From NCBI GenBank assembly GCA_964568805.1, contig CAZMRW010000095.1, positions 1 through 15,493 of the forward strand: 15,493 nucleotides of DNA, written 5' to 3'. Origin of the DNA: CAZMRW01 sp964568805 (GTDB lineage Bacteria; Pseudomonadota; Gammaproteobacteria; Methylococcales; Methylomonadaceae). This document shows, piece by piece, positions 1 to 7,989 of the stretch; position 1 is the first letter of the stretch; each line of letters opens with the position of its first letter. The notes under the pieces were generated by a model. It made no database searches. It was not told the origin of the DNA and was given only the letters and a program-made list of their open reading frames with translations. A program made the translations under genes and the position numbers.

Positions 1-72
1 AATAATCAGCAGAAATAGTGTGGTGGCTAGGCTATTCTCGGACAGGCTCCTAGGCTTGAATGCTGGAATAAT

Positions 73-294
73 ATGACAAAAATGGCAACCGTTGTGGCGG
101 AAGTTGACAAAAAAAGGGTGCTTTGCCGGATCTCGCATGAAAGTTTGAGAGCTAAATTTGGAGCCTCGGATGATAAGCTTATGCAGTCAGTAGCCCAACA
201 TCGTACGGATATAGAAGAGGCAGCGAGAAGGCTTATAGAGCGGAATTACTATGAAAAGGATGGTTCCGTTCTGATCCAAGCTGACGACCTCTAA
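73..294 (+). CDS. DUF1488 family protein
   Basis: Encodes a 73-residue soluble protein matching the DUF1488 pattern: a short beta-rich N-terminal part, the V-L-C-R-I-S..E-S-L...F-G core at about residues 17-30, then a helical half with an H-R-x-x-I-E-x-A-A-R segment. The family has no known biochemical role. I chose the ATG at 73; another ATG at 82 is possible, and neither has a convincing Shine-Dalgarno sequence. The protein is a little shorter than family members I know, which usually carry 10-15 extra N-terminal residues, so the N-terminus may be eroded like the neighbouring umuD and DUF488 loci. Family assignment is recognition by eye. Confidence 0.7.
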   Translation: MTKMATVVAEVDKKRVLCRISHESLRAKFGASDDKLMQSVAQHRTDIEEAARRLIERNYYEKDGSVLIQADDL

Positions 295-363
295 TAGAAA
301 CTGGAATTACACCCGCATCGATGAGTCTGAGTGTAGTAAAAAAACTGCCTTTTTATAAGAATC

Positions 364-588
364 TTAAAGCGGATGAATAACACTGGTAATCACGCCCCAG
401 ATCACCAACTCCTGGTCGACGCTGACCGCGATGTTGGCATAGGCCGGATTTTCGGCGACGAGCACGATGCCGCTTTGCGTATGCTGCAGGCGCTTGACCG
501 TCAATTCGCCGTTCAGCGCGCCAATGATGATTTTGCCTGACACAGGGGGAAAGCCAGTAGGGCGCAATGCGAAGCAATTGCGCCGCAT
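364..588 (-). pseudogene. umuD: umuD remnant with internal deletion (S24 peptidase family)
   Basis: A 74-residue frame on the minus strand. Residues about 21-74 match the C-terminal half of UmuD (LexA/S24 serine protease family, SOS translesion polymerase subunit): I-I-I-G-A-L-N-G-E-L-T-V-K-R-L, whose Lys is the catalytic-dyad lysine, then V-A-E-N-P-A-Y and the usual C-terminus V-I-W-G-V-I-T-S-V-I-H-P-L. Residues about 8-15 (R-P-T-G-F-P-P) resemble the N-terminal cleavage region, normally G-F-P-S-P. The roughly 50-60 residues between, including the G-D-S-M nucleophilic serine, are missing, so no protease activity is expected. No umuC follows; the next gene downstream is on the opposite strand. 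Calling it a pseudogene is inference from the missing serine and absent partner. Confidence 0.75.
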
Positions 589-620
589 GATAAATTCAAC
601 ATTGAAATATACGATCGCTG

Positions 621-980
621 ATGACTATTTTACTGAAACGCGCCTACGATTCTCCCGAATCCAGCGACGGATTTCGAATCCTGGTGGACCGGCTTTGGCC
701 GCGAGGAATGACCAAGAGCTCGGCGCATATCGACTTGTGGCTCAAGGATGTTGCGCCCAGCACAACCCTACGACAGTGGTTCGGACACGACCCATCAAAG
801 TGAGCCGAGTTTCGAGAGCGCTACTTTCTCGAACTCCGCGACAACCCCGAAGCCATCGAGCAACTTAAGGGCCACATGCGTCAAGGCGTCGTTACGCTCG
901 TTTATGGTGCGAAGGATACGGTGCATAACCATGCTGTCGCGCTTAAAGAGTATCTGGAAATCGCAAAGAGGCATCCCTAA
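621..980 (+). pseudogene. DUF488 family gene with in-frame TGA
   Basis: One continuous reading frame of 119 sense-length codons, interrupted only by TGA at 801-803. Before it: L-K-R-A-Y ... D-G-F-R-I-L-V-D-R-L-W-P-R-G, then W-L-K-D-V-A-P-S-T and W-F-G-H-D-P-S-K. After it, in the same frame: A-E-F-R-E-R-Y...L-R-D-N-P-E-A-I-E-Q-L and V-T-L-V-Y-G-A-K-D-T-V-H-N-H-A-V-A-L-K-E-Y-L. Together these make a full-length DUF488 protein (about 115-120 residues, function uncertain). Family members normally have Trp at the interrupted position (H-D-P-x-x-W), so a single TGG to TGA change explains it. No frameshift is needed. Either the gene is recently dead or the stop is read through; selenocysteine is unlikely because the family residue is Trp, not Cys. 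Confidence 0.85.
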
Positions 981-1002
981 GCACTTATTAAATCGGTTCA
1001 GC

Positions 1003-1977
1003 CTATAAACTCAACGCCCGAAATTCCGTACAGGGCTGGAAGCGCTGCCAGATGCGATCGAACTCCTCGGCCAGTTGGCGATTGCGTCCCGGCTGGGCCG
1101 GGCTCCAATTGCCCTGGTAACGGTTGCCGAACTGGCGAAACAGATAGCCATCACAATCATTGACAAGAAAGGCTGAAGGATACTGAAAATCTTCAGGTTC
1201 CACAGGCATCCGGAACTGAAACGTCGAAGGCAGCCGCTGGGCCAATTCCAGCAAGGGATGAGGTTTACTGCGCACAGCCATTGTGTCCTGCACTATGAAT
1301 AGGGCAAAGCCATCGCGGCTTTGAACGGCGAATTGCTTGAGCGCGCTAACGACCTCGATTCGTCCGTAAAGATCATACTCCAGGTCAGGGCTGTAAATGC
1401 AAAGCTGGCGACGCGCTTCGGAGATTAGCGTTAAGGTTGCCAACAGCACATCGTCAAAAGTTCCGAACTCGGTGGCTTTCAGCGACGGTTTGCGTTGCCT
1501 TGGCAGCGGGCGCGCCGCCTGATTTTTGGGCTCCACCCGCAAACGCATGGCCTGATGCGGAATGCCGGCTTCCATGAAGATTTCACCCTCCCTGCTAAAG
1601 CCGAATTTTTCGTAAAAACCCAGCACAGGCACCTGGGCATTTGCGCCGACCTCCGCCCAGCCCCGCTTACGCGCCTGTTCGATCAAGGCATGCAGCAACG
1701 CCTTGCCGACGCCCTGGTGACGCCATGGTTGCAGCACCGCCATGCGGCCTATGTTGCGTTCGGGCGTGAGCCGGCCCGTACCGATGGGCCGGTGCAGTTC
1801 ATCGCGGGCGATGACATGGATACATTGCGGATCAAGCTCGTCCCATTCCAGATCGGCGGGTATGTTTTGCTCGACCTCAAACACCGCTTCGCGCACGGCC
1901 CGAAGATCGTCGTAATCGGCACGAAAGTCAGCAGGTTCGATGCGGTAGTCCGGTATGTTCATGGTGACGGATTTCAT
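1003..1977 (-). CDS. GNAT family N-acetyltransferase with C-terminal extra domain
   Basis: 324 residues. The N-terminal 145 or so form a GNAT fold: an early L-R-A-V-R-E-A-V-F segment, H-V-I-A-R-D...P-I-G-T-G-R-L at about 54-70, the acetyl-CoA binding motif A (R-H-Q-G-V-G-K-A-L-L, residues 86-95), and N-A-Q-V-P-V-L-G-F-Y-E-K-F-G-F at 113-127, typical of the ElaA/YjdJ-like branch. After a basic, proline-rich linker (about 150-165) comes a second domain of about 155 residues (F-D-D-V-L-L-A-T-L...L-C-I-Y-S-P-D-L-E), resembling the DUF7931 region that accompanies some proteobacterial GNATs. The substrate is unknown. ATG at 1977 is used; M6 at 1962 is an alternative, neither with a clear ribosome site. 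It is transcribed divergently from pntA. Confidence 0.85.
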   Translation of the reverse strand: MKSVTMNIPDYRIEPADFRADYDDLRAVREAVFEVEQNIPADLEWDELDPQCIHVIARDELHRPIGTGRLTPERNIGRMAVLQPWRHQGVGKALLHALIEQARKRGWAEVGANAQVPVLGFYEKFGFSREGEIFMEAGIPHQAMRLRVEPKNQAARPLPRQRKPSLKATEFGTFDDVLLATLTLISEARRQLCIYSPDLEYDLYGRIEVVSALKQFAVQSRDGFALFIVQDTMAVRSKPHPLLELAQRLPSTFQFRMPVEPEDFQYPSAFLVNDCDGYLFRQFGNRYQGNWSPAQPGRNRQLAEEFDRIWQRFQPCTEFRALSL

Positions 1978-2077
1978 GTTTGGGTTTGCCGCAAGACTAT
2001 CAGACCGATGGCGATTTGTTAAGCTTCCTGATTTATTTTCTCAAAGATGGCATGCGCCGGGTTTTCATTCCATTTCT

Positions 2078-2107
2078 TTGTTGTCGCCTGGCCCAATCGG
2101 ATAATAT
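2078..2107 (+). promoter_or_regulatory. candidate promoter for pntAB
   Basis: TTGTTG at 2078-2083, an 18-bp spacer, and TAATAT at 2102-2107, in the divergent region between the acetyltransferase gene and pntA. The predicted leader is about 115 nt and contains an inverted repeat, GCTTTTC (2121-2127) with GAAAAGC (2133-2139). A competing one pairs CAATCGGA (2094-2101) with TCCGATTG (2126-2133). Prediction by eye only. Confidence 0.35.
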
Positions 2108-2230
2108 TAAGAAAATCAGAGCTTTTCCGATTGAAAAGCCATGGCTAATACTCTATCCTTCTGCTTGCAGTTAACTCAGGAAAGACAGCCTTGACTCAAC
2201 ATGCACTTACCCAACAGCACAGGAGATTCT

Positions 2231-3796
2231 ATGAAGATTGGTATACCTAAAGAAATTCATCAAGGTGAAAAACGTGTAGCCACAACCCCTGAAGCCACCG
2301 AACAAATCATTAAACTGGGGTTTTCAGTCTGTATCGAAAAAGGTGCTGGGGAAGGCGCTAATATTTCCGATGAAGCTTATAAGGAAGCAGGCGCTGAAAT
2401 TATTGAGAATGCGAAAACACTATGGAAAACAGCCGATATCGTCATGAAAGTGAGGGCTCCGGAGCGTCTTGACGAGCTAGCGATCGATGAAGTCGATCTG
2501 CTGCAGGATGGCGGTCACTTGATCAGCTTTATCTGGCCCGCGCAAAATGAAGCATTAATGCATAAACTTGCCGCCAAACATGCAACCGTTCTTGCCATGG
2601 ATAGCGTGCCCAGAATGTCCAGAGCACAAAAACTGGATGCGTTAAGCTCCATGGCCAATATTGCCGGATATCGGGCCGTGGTTGAAGCCGCCCAGCATTT
2701 CGGCCGCTTTTTTACCGGGCAGATCACCGCCGCCGGCAAAATCCCACCGGCAAAAGTGCTGGTTATCGGCGCAGGGGTCGCCGGACTCGCCGCCATCGGC
2801 GCGGCAAAAAGCATGGGGGCAATCGTCAGGGCCTTCGACACGCGTCCTGAAGTTAAAGAACAAATCGAAAGCATGGACGCCGAATTCCTGATGCTGGATT
2901 TCAAGGAAGAAGGTTCGGGAACCGGCGGTTATGCCAAAACCATGTCCAAGGAATTCATCGAAGCCGAAATGGCCCTGTTCGCCAGGCAGGCGATGGAAGT
3001 GGACATCATTATCACCACGGCCCTGATCCCGGGCAAGCCGGCGCCTGAATTAATCACCAAAGGCATGGTTGAATCGATGAAGCCCGGCAGCATCATCGTC
3101 GACCTGGCCGCAGAACAAGGCGGCAATTGCGCCCTGACCGAAAAAGACAAGGTCATCGTCAAGCACGGCGTTACCATCATCGGCTATACCAATTTGCCCA
3201 GCCGTCTGGCCAATCAGTCCAGCCAGCTTTATGCAACCAACCTCAGACATTTGTTGACAGAGTTGTGCCCTGAAAAAAACGGCATCATCAACGTCAATAT
3301 GGACGATGAAGTCATCCGCGGCGCGACGGTGATTAAAGAGGGCAAAATCACCTGGCCGCCGCCGGCGCCCAAATTATCGGCCTCGCCGGCTCCACAAACA
3401 GAAGCACCGGCCACTCCTGTTGCCTTGGCAGAATCCAAAAAATCGTTCGTCCCATCCGCTATCAAGCCGTTTATCCCGCTGATTATCGGTGGACTTGCTC
3501 TTTTCGGCATCGGTTCGGTTGCGCCAACGTCATTCATGTCGCATTTTACCGTCTTCGTCCTGGCCTGTTTCATCGGCTATCAGGTTATCTGGAACGTAAC
3601 GGCTTCGCTGCATACGCCGTTAATGAGCGTCACCAATGCCATCAGCGGCATTATTGTCATCGGCGCCTTGGTCCAGGTTTCGTCGCCCGCTTTAACCATT
3701 AGTCTTTTGGCCGGCCTGGCCATACTCATTGCATCTATCAATATTGCCGGTGGCTTTTTGGTCACCCGCCGTATGTTAGAAATGTTCAGAAAATAA
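2231..3796 (+). CDS. pntA: NAD(P)(+) transhydrogenase, alpha subunit
   Basis: 521 residues, the full length of the single-chain PntA type (E. coli about 510). With PntB it couples hydride transfer between NADH and NADP+ to proton movement across the inner membrane, supplying NADPH. Domain I, the NAD-binding AlaDH/PNT fold, spans about 1-375: start M-K-I-G-I-P-K-E, the invariant loop R-M-S-R-A-Q-K-L-D-A-L-S-S-M-A-N at 128-143, and the nucleotide-binding G-A-G-V-A-G at 180-185 followed by D203-T-R-P. A Pro/Ala-rich linker (377-400) leads to four hydrophobic segments at about 412-433, 437-457, 470-487 and 490-510, the domain II membrane part. ATG at 2231 has AGGAG at 2221-2225; a longer frame begins at 2201 but lacks a ribosome site. 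Nine bases... ten bases separate its stop from pntB. Confidence 0.97.
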   Translation: MKIGIPKEIHQGEKRVATTPEATEQIIKLGFSVCIEKGAGEGANISDEAYKEAGAEIIENAKTLWKTADIVMKVRAPERLDELAIDEVDLLQDGGHLISFIWPAQNEALMHKLAAKHATVLAMDSVPRMSRAQKLDALSSMANIAGYRAVVEAAQHFGRFFTGQITAAGKIPPAKVLVIGAGVAGLAAIGAAKSMGAIVRAFDTRPEVKEQIESMDAEFLMLDFKEEGSGTGGYAKTMSKEFIEAEMALFARQAMEVDIIITTALIPGKPAPELITKGMVESMKPGSIIVDLAAEQGGNCALTEKDKVIVKHGVTIIGYTNLPSRLANQSSQLYATNLRHLLTELCPEKNGIINVNMDDEVIRGATVIKEGKITWPPPAPKLSASPAPQTEAPATPVALAESKKSFVPSAIKPFIPLIIGGLALFGIGSVAPTSFMSHFTVFVLACFIGYQVIWNVTASLHTPLMSVTNAISGIIVIGALVQVSSPALTISLLAGLAILIASINIAGGFLVTRRMLEMFRK

Positions 3797-3806
3797 GAGG
3801 GAGAAA

Positions 3807-5201
3807 ATGATGTCTCAAAGTTTAGTCACCATGTCGTATATAGCCGCTACCGTTCTGTTCATTTTGAGCCTGAGTGGATTAAGCAATCAGGAAACAGCTC
3901 GCAGAGGCAATTATTACGGCATGCTGGGGATGGCGATTGCTATCATCGCTACCGTGTTAAGCGCATCGGTTACCTCCTATATCATCTTGATCGTTGCCCT
4001 GTTGATCGGCGGAGCTATCGGCACAAAAGCGGCATTAAAGGTGGAAATGACGCAAATGCCGGAGCTGGTCGCCATCATGCACAGCCTGGTTGGTATGGCG
4101 GCCGTTTTAGTCGGTTTCGCCAACTTCATGGATGCATCCAGCACCTTGTCCGGTGTTGAAAAAACCATTCACGAAACGGAAATTTACGTCGGCATCCTGA
4201 TCGGAGCCGTGACCTTCTCCGGGTCGGTAATCGCTTTCGGCAAACTCAGCGGCAGAATCGACGGCAAGCCGATGCTGCTGCCGGCTCGCCACTGGTTGAA
4301 TCTGGGCCTGCTGATTCTCACCATCTTTTTGGGCCGGATGTTTTTACAACAGGCTGAAACAGGCGGCGGCACCATGCCGTTATTGCTGATGACCGCCATC
4401 GCCCTGACTTTCGGCGTGCATATGGTCATGGCTATCGGCGGCGCCGATATGCCGGTCGTGGTCTCGATGCTCAACAGCTATTCCGGATGGGCCGCGGCCG
4501 CAACCGGTTTTATGCTCAGCAATGATCTGTTGATTGTGACCGGCGCGCTGGTCGGCAGCAGCGGCGCCATCCTGAGTTACATCATGTGCCGGGCGATGAA
4601 CCGGAACTTTATCAGCGTTATTGCCGGCGGTTTCGGTACCGGAACCGGCGGCGAAGCGGCCGTGGTCGAAGGCGAAGTCAGTCCTATCGACGCCGAAGAA
4701 ACCGCCGCTTTACTGCTGGAGTCGAAAAATATCATGATTATCCCGGGCTACGGCATGGCGGTCGCTCAGGCCCAGCATACGGTCAATGAAATCACCAAGC
4801 TGTTGAGAGACAAAGGCAAGAAAGTGCGATTCGGCATTCATCCGGTCGCAGGACGTATGCCGGGCCATATGAACGTGCTGCTGGCCGAAGCCAAAGTGCC
4901 CTACGATATCGTTTTCGAAATGGATGAAGTCAACGAAGATTTCCCTAACGTCGATGTCACCATGGTGATAGGCGCTAATGACATCGTCAATCCGTCGGCA
5001 CTGGACGACCCCAACAGCCCGATTGCCGGCATGCCGGTGCTGGAATGCTGGAAAGGCGGCGCCACCATCGCGATGAAGCGAAGCATGGCGTCCGGTTATG
5101 CCGGCGTCGGCAACCCTCTGTTCGTGCTGGAAAATACCCGGATGCTGTTCGGGGACGCCAATGTAACGTTGCAGGCGGTATTGAAGGCATTGAAGGGTTA
5201 A
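3807..5201 (+). CDS. pntB: NAD(P)(+) transhydrogenase, beta subunit
   Basis: 464 residues (E. coli 462). The first ~265 residues are a set of hydrophobic membrane helices (domain II). They include M-H-S-L-V-G-M at 91-97, whose His corresponds to the proton-pathway histidine of the family, and D-M-P-V-V-V-S-M-L-N-S-Y-S-G-W at 214-228. Domain III, the NADP(H) site, begins near 275 and shows G-Y-G-M-A-V-A-Q-A-Q at 314-323, G-H-M-N-V-L-L-A-E-A at 353-362, I-G-A-N-D-I-V-N-P at 388-396, and the terminal K-R-S-M-A-S-G-Y-A-G-V-N/G-N-P segment. GAGG/GAG lies just before the tandem ATG ATG start; either may be used. It is the second gene of a two-gene operon with pntA, and all key motifs are present. 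Confidence 0.97.
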   Translation: MMSQSLVTMSYIAATVLFILSLSGLSNQETARRGNYYGMLGMAIAIIATVLSASVTSYIILIVALLIGGAIGTKAALKVEMTQMPELVAIMHSLVGMAAVLVGFANFMDASSTLSGVEKTIHETEIYVGILIGAVTFSGSVIAFGKLSGRIDGKPMLLPARHWLNLGLLILTIFLGRMFLQQAETGGGTMPLLLMTAIALTFGVHMVMAIGGADMPVVVSMLNSYSGWAAAATGFMLSNDLLIVTGALVGSSGAILSYIMCRAMNRNFISVIAGGFGTGTGGEAAVVEGEVSPIDAEETAALLLESKNIMIIPGYGMAVAQAQHTVNEITKLLRDKGKKVRFGIHPVAGRMPGHMNVLLAEAKVPYDIVFEMDEVNEDFPNVDVTMVIGANDIVNPSALDDPNSPIAGMPVLECWKGGATIAMKRSMASGYAGVGNPLFVLENTRMLFGDANVTLQAVLKALKG

Positions 5202-5206
5202 ACCAA

Positions 5207-5297
5207 GTTGGGGTTACCCAAACGGGCATAAAAGGCGTCAGCCATAACCCAACACATCGAAGCCGCAAATGTTGGGTTACACTATCGCTAACCCAAC
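5207..5297. repeat. paired GTTGGGTTA/TAACCCAAC inverted repeats
   Basis: Two consecutive hairpins directly after the pntB stop. The second is GTTGGGTTA (5271-5279) with TAACCCAAC (5289-5297), a perfect 9-bp stem with a 9-nt loop. The first pairs GTTGGGGTTA (5207-5216) with TAACCCAAC (5245-5253). The 'gttgggtta...taacccaacctacgg' type is a dispersed repeat known to me from several proteobacterial genomes; here it sits at the 3' end of an operon, as such elements often do. Confidence 0.6.
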
Positions 5298-5355
5298 CTA
5301 CGGAACTATTCAGCAAGATTCACGTCGATACAACGCACACGAAATATACCAAACC

Positions 5356-5401
5356 GTCGGCCCAATAAATCAGAATATGGTTACTGATTTATCGGGCCGA
5401 C
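5356..5401. terminator. strong hairpin between convergent genes
   Basis: Two 18-nt arms (5356-5373 and 5384-5401) pair at 17 of 18 positions around a 10-nt loop; the one mismatch is A5364 against C5393. It lies about 155 bp after pntB and 30 bp after the stop of the convergent secreted-protein gene. A bidirectional terminator or transcript-stabilising role is likely from position. There is no T-run on either side, so intrinsic termination is not certain. Confidence 0.55.
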
Positions 5402-5430
5402 AATGCCGAATTCCCTTTTGACTTGATATT

Positions 5431-7821
5431 TTATTTAACCACTATATTGCAATTATCGCGTAACGTAGTGGTCGTATCGCTATCACCGTCTTTATCGGAT
5501 ACTTTCACCATAGTAGGCTTGTAATCTCTAATAAAGGCACCGACTCCTGGTTTGTAATCAAGAGGGATAGGGGCACCACTTAAATAATCACTGACGGGTT
5601 GCTTATAATCTGCCTCAGAGCAAAGTGGCACCTTAGTATTAGTCGAACAAGAAGTTATCAACCAGTTAATTATAAGAGTGTACGGTTTATCAAGATCGTT
5701 TGCCGGATCAGAATAATCTACAATCACATTCCTATCACATCTATTATTATTCCATGAAGCTCCAGTAATCGTAGGCGCCACGTTGTTGACGGTGACTTGG
5801 ACGGTGTCGCTGCCGATACCGCCTTCGTCATCGGCTACTGTAACAGTCACAATATAAAGTTTATTGTCGGCATAGGAATGATTGAGCGTGAAGTTCTTGC
5901 CGCTCAAAGATAAGGCCTGTACGCCTGAGCCGTCGCCATAGTCGACGGTCGCCGACCATGTGTCAGCACCAGGGTCGGTGAAAGAACCTGACTGACTGAA
6001 CGCCGAACCTTCATCGATGGTCGCGTCTGCTCCGGCATTGACCGACGGCGCCACGTTATTGACCGTGATTGTGGCTGTATCCTGCACCGTTCCTCCCAAA
6101 CCTGTCACCCGTAATGTCACTGTCTGTAGGGCCGGGCCATCTAAGCCCAGGAACGTTGGCGTTGCCCCCGTCGTCTCAAAGCTGCCGTTATTATCAAGAT
6201 CCCATGCAAACGTCAATTGATCCCCGGTGGTATCAGAAACGGCTGAGCCATTAAGTTGAACCGAACTGCCTTCATTGACCGTATAAGGTCCTCCGGCATC
6301 GGCTACCGGCAGATCGACTTTCGCCAAATCTTCATCAACTCGACCATCGCCGTCGTCATCAAGCTGGTTAAACAACTCTTCATCAATCCTGCGATCACAA
6401 TCGTTGTCAATTCCATCTCCCTGCTCGGTTTCAGTTGGAACGCACGGATCCGCAATTTTCGCCAGCCTCGACCCGCCAGGATAACCGTATGAATCTGAAG
6501 GCGCAAAACCATAGGAATACACGCCAAAAGGCACGTTCGGCAAGTGATGCTTAAAGCTATGTGAGCCAATGGGTACCGAAATTTGAGCACCGGAATAGCC
6601 AGTCGATCCTATAGCAGTGAATGGCGTAATAAAAGACGTCGCCGGAATAGGGTTTCCATCCAGTTGGAGCCCTTCCAGTTGATCAGTCGGCGAAACGATG
6701 TTGATGTAGTTGGTAAATTCAACAGGCTCATGATCCGGAGTGCTAACAACATAATCGGAGCCAAATTGCTCGACCGGCGGGATGATCATCATAAATGGAT
6801 CGGAGGGATCCACGCCATCAACCGATGTGCCTTTGGAATACTGGATGACGAGCGAGGGCCCGCTGGTCGTGATCTCATGAAAAGTGTCGAATGCCAGATT
6901 GACTTGCTTGAATTTACCTCTTTTCAACTGGGCAACCGTATCGCCGTCAATCTGTACGACGGTTCCATCATTCGCCGCCAGAATTCGGAAAATATCGCCT
7001 CCTGTCCGGGTTGCCAAGGGAGTTGTCAAAAAGCGGGTTCCCCAGGTGTTTGTCGGCGGAATCTGCTCGACCAAATGATCGCAAGCCAATGATTTCCGAG
7101 GCACGGTGCCGCATTGATGACCGCTAAAAACAGAAACCGGTTTGGAAGAGATGATCAGCGAACCTGTCAGATCCACCGTCGAATCCCCTTTGGCCTTGAA
7201 CTGAATGCTCTGCAGCCGATTCAGGGTAAAAGTGACAGACGTTCCGGCCTTGATTGATTTTACATCATTTCCTCCGATCGTCCTTTTTCTCGGGGTGAAG
7301 GTGACTTCCGTTCCATCTTCATGAGCGATGATTTGCAATTCGCCGGGTAATGATCTGTTTGCGTTAGAAAACGACGGCACAATATATTCTGTACCGGCAA
7401 CGTCGGTCGGCAAACCCAGGTATGCATCGGTTGAATTTTGTTTCTGATTTAAACCGTAGACAACAAACTCGTCAGGGGCGGATAGCAACAGACCTTTGTT
7501 TTCAATGTTGCCGCTCCCTGCGGCGCGAAAAGTCAGAGGCAAGCCAGTGACCGTCGTAATCTCGCCGGCTGTAACATTAAAAGTCTTCGGGCCGTATCCC
7601 TCCCCCTGCACAGTCACCGTCGTATTTTCGGGAGCGGACAGGTAAAATGTTATATCGCTTGGCCTGCCATCGTTCTTGTAATTTTCCATAAAGCCCAACG
7701 CAAACTCCGTGCCCTGATTATCAGGCGCAGCGAAAGCCGGGCTGATGACTCCAACTGAAACGATGGCAAATGCAAGCTGTTGCAGTAACCGAAGTGACCG
7801 AGATTTCAATTTAAGTTTCAT
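5431..7821 (-). CDS. secreted IgGFc-binding-like protein with MopE-type metal motif and PKD repeats
   Basis: 796 residues. A basic N-terminus, hydrophobic stretch and A-F-A|A-P-D give a Sec signal peptide of about 31 residues. Residues 35-445 resemble the IgGFc-binding N-terminal region (G-T-E-F-A-L-G-F-M-E-N-Y; repeated beta segments; S-V-F-S-G-H-Q-C-G-T-V-P at 230-241). Residues 460-500 are highly acidic with D-G-I-D-N-D-C-D-R-R-I-D-E and D-D-D-G-D-G-R-V-D-E-D, the calcium/metal-binding repeat type seen in MopE-like proteins. Two PKD/Ig-like repeats follow (about 505-590 and 592-682), each with G-A-D/G-P, Y-G-D-G or W-D-L-D, and ending in V-N-N-V-A-P. The last 110 residues are unplaced and hold five cysteines. 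ATG at 7821 is preferred: AGGAG lies 8 nt upstream, whereas the in-frame TTG at 7827 sits inside the spacer. Likely an extracellular adhesive or metal-binding surface protein; the precise role is unknown. Confidence 0.85.
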   Translation of the reverse strand: MKLKLKSRSLRLLQQLAFAIVSVGVISPAFAAPDNQGTEFALGFMENYKNDGRPSDITFYLSAPENTTVTVQGEGYGPKTFNVTAGEITTVTGLPLTFRAAGSGNIENKGLLLSAPDEFVVYGLNQKQNSTDAYLGLPTDVAGTEYIVPSFSNANRSLPGELQIIAHEDGTEVTFTPRKRTIGGNDVKSIKAGTSVTFTLNRLQSIQFKAKGDSTVDLTGSLIISSKPVSVFSGHQCGTVPRKSLACDHLVEQIPPTNTWGTRFLTTPLATRTGGDIFRILAANDGTVVQIDGDTVAQLKRGKFKQVNLAFDTFHEITTSGPSLVIQYSKGTSVDGVDPSDPFMMIIPPVEQFGSDYVVSTPDHEPVEFTNYINIVSPTDQLEGLQLDGNPIPATSFITPFTAIGSTGYSGAQISVPIGSHSFKHHLPNVPFGVYSYGFAPSDSYGYPGGSRLAKIADPCVPTETEQGDGIDNDCDRRIDEELFNQLDDDGDGRVDEDLAKVDLPVADAGGPYTVNEGSSVQLNGSAVSDTTGDQLTFAWDLDNNGSFETTGATPTFLGLDGPALQTVTLRVTGLGGTVQDTATITVNNVAPSVNAGADATIDEGSAFSQSGSFTDPGADTWSATVDYGDGSGVQALSLSGKNFTLNHSYADNKLYIVTVTVADDEGGIGSDTVQVTVNNVAPTITGASWNNNRCDRNVIVDYSDPANDLDKPYTLIINWLITSCSTNTKVPLCSEADYKQPVSDYLSGAPIPLDYKPGVGAFIRDYKPTMVKVSDKDGDSDTTTTLRDNCNIVVK

Positions 7822-7930
7822 GATCAAATCTCCTACAAGCTATTTTGAATGATTAAAAACGGTTGTAGTCTCCGCCTTTTGTCACTTGCGCAAACTCTCT
7901 TGATATTTTGTTTACTTCGAGCTGTTTGCC

Positions 7931-7989
7931 TGACTAATGCATCCTTTGAAATGACTAATGCCGCCCCAAAACGGGATGGTTACAACCAT
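7931..7989 (-). promoter_or_regulatory. operator-like direct repeats and palindrome upstream of the secreted-protein gene
   Basis: TGACTAATGC occurs at 7931-7940 and again at 7952-7961, a 21-bp period (two helical turns). Next to it, ATGGTT-AC-AACCAT at 7976-7989 is an inverted repeat with perfect 6-bp arms. They lie 110-170 bp upstream of the ATG at 7821. Spacing and symmetry suggest regulator binding; no regulator is identified. Confidence 0.35.

Noticed and set aside
801..803. TGA as selenocysteine codon in the DUF488 gene
   Set aside because: The family residue is Trp, not Cys, and no SECIS-like hairpin is evident right after it; a TGG to TGA change is simpler.
2201..2230. Longer pntA start
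   Set aside because: The ATG at 2231 has AGGAG at the right distance and begins the conserved M-K-I-G-I-P-K-E.
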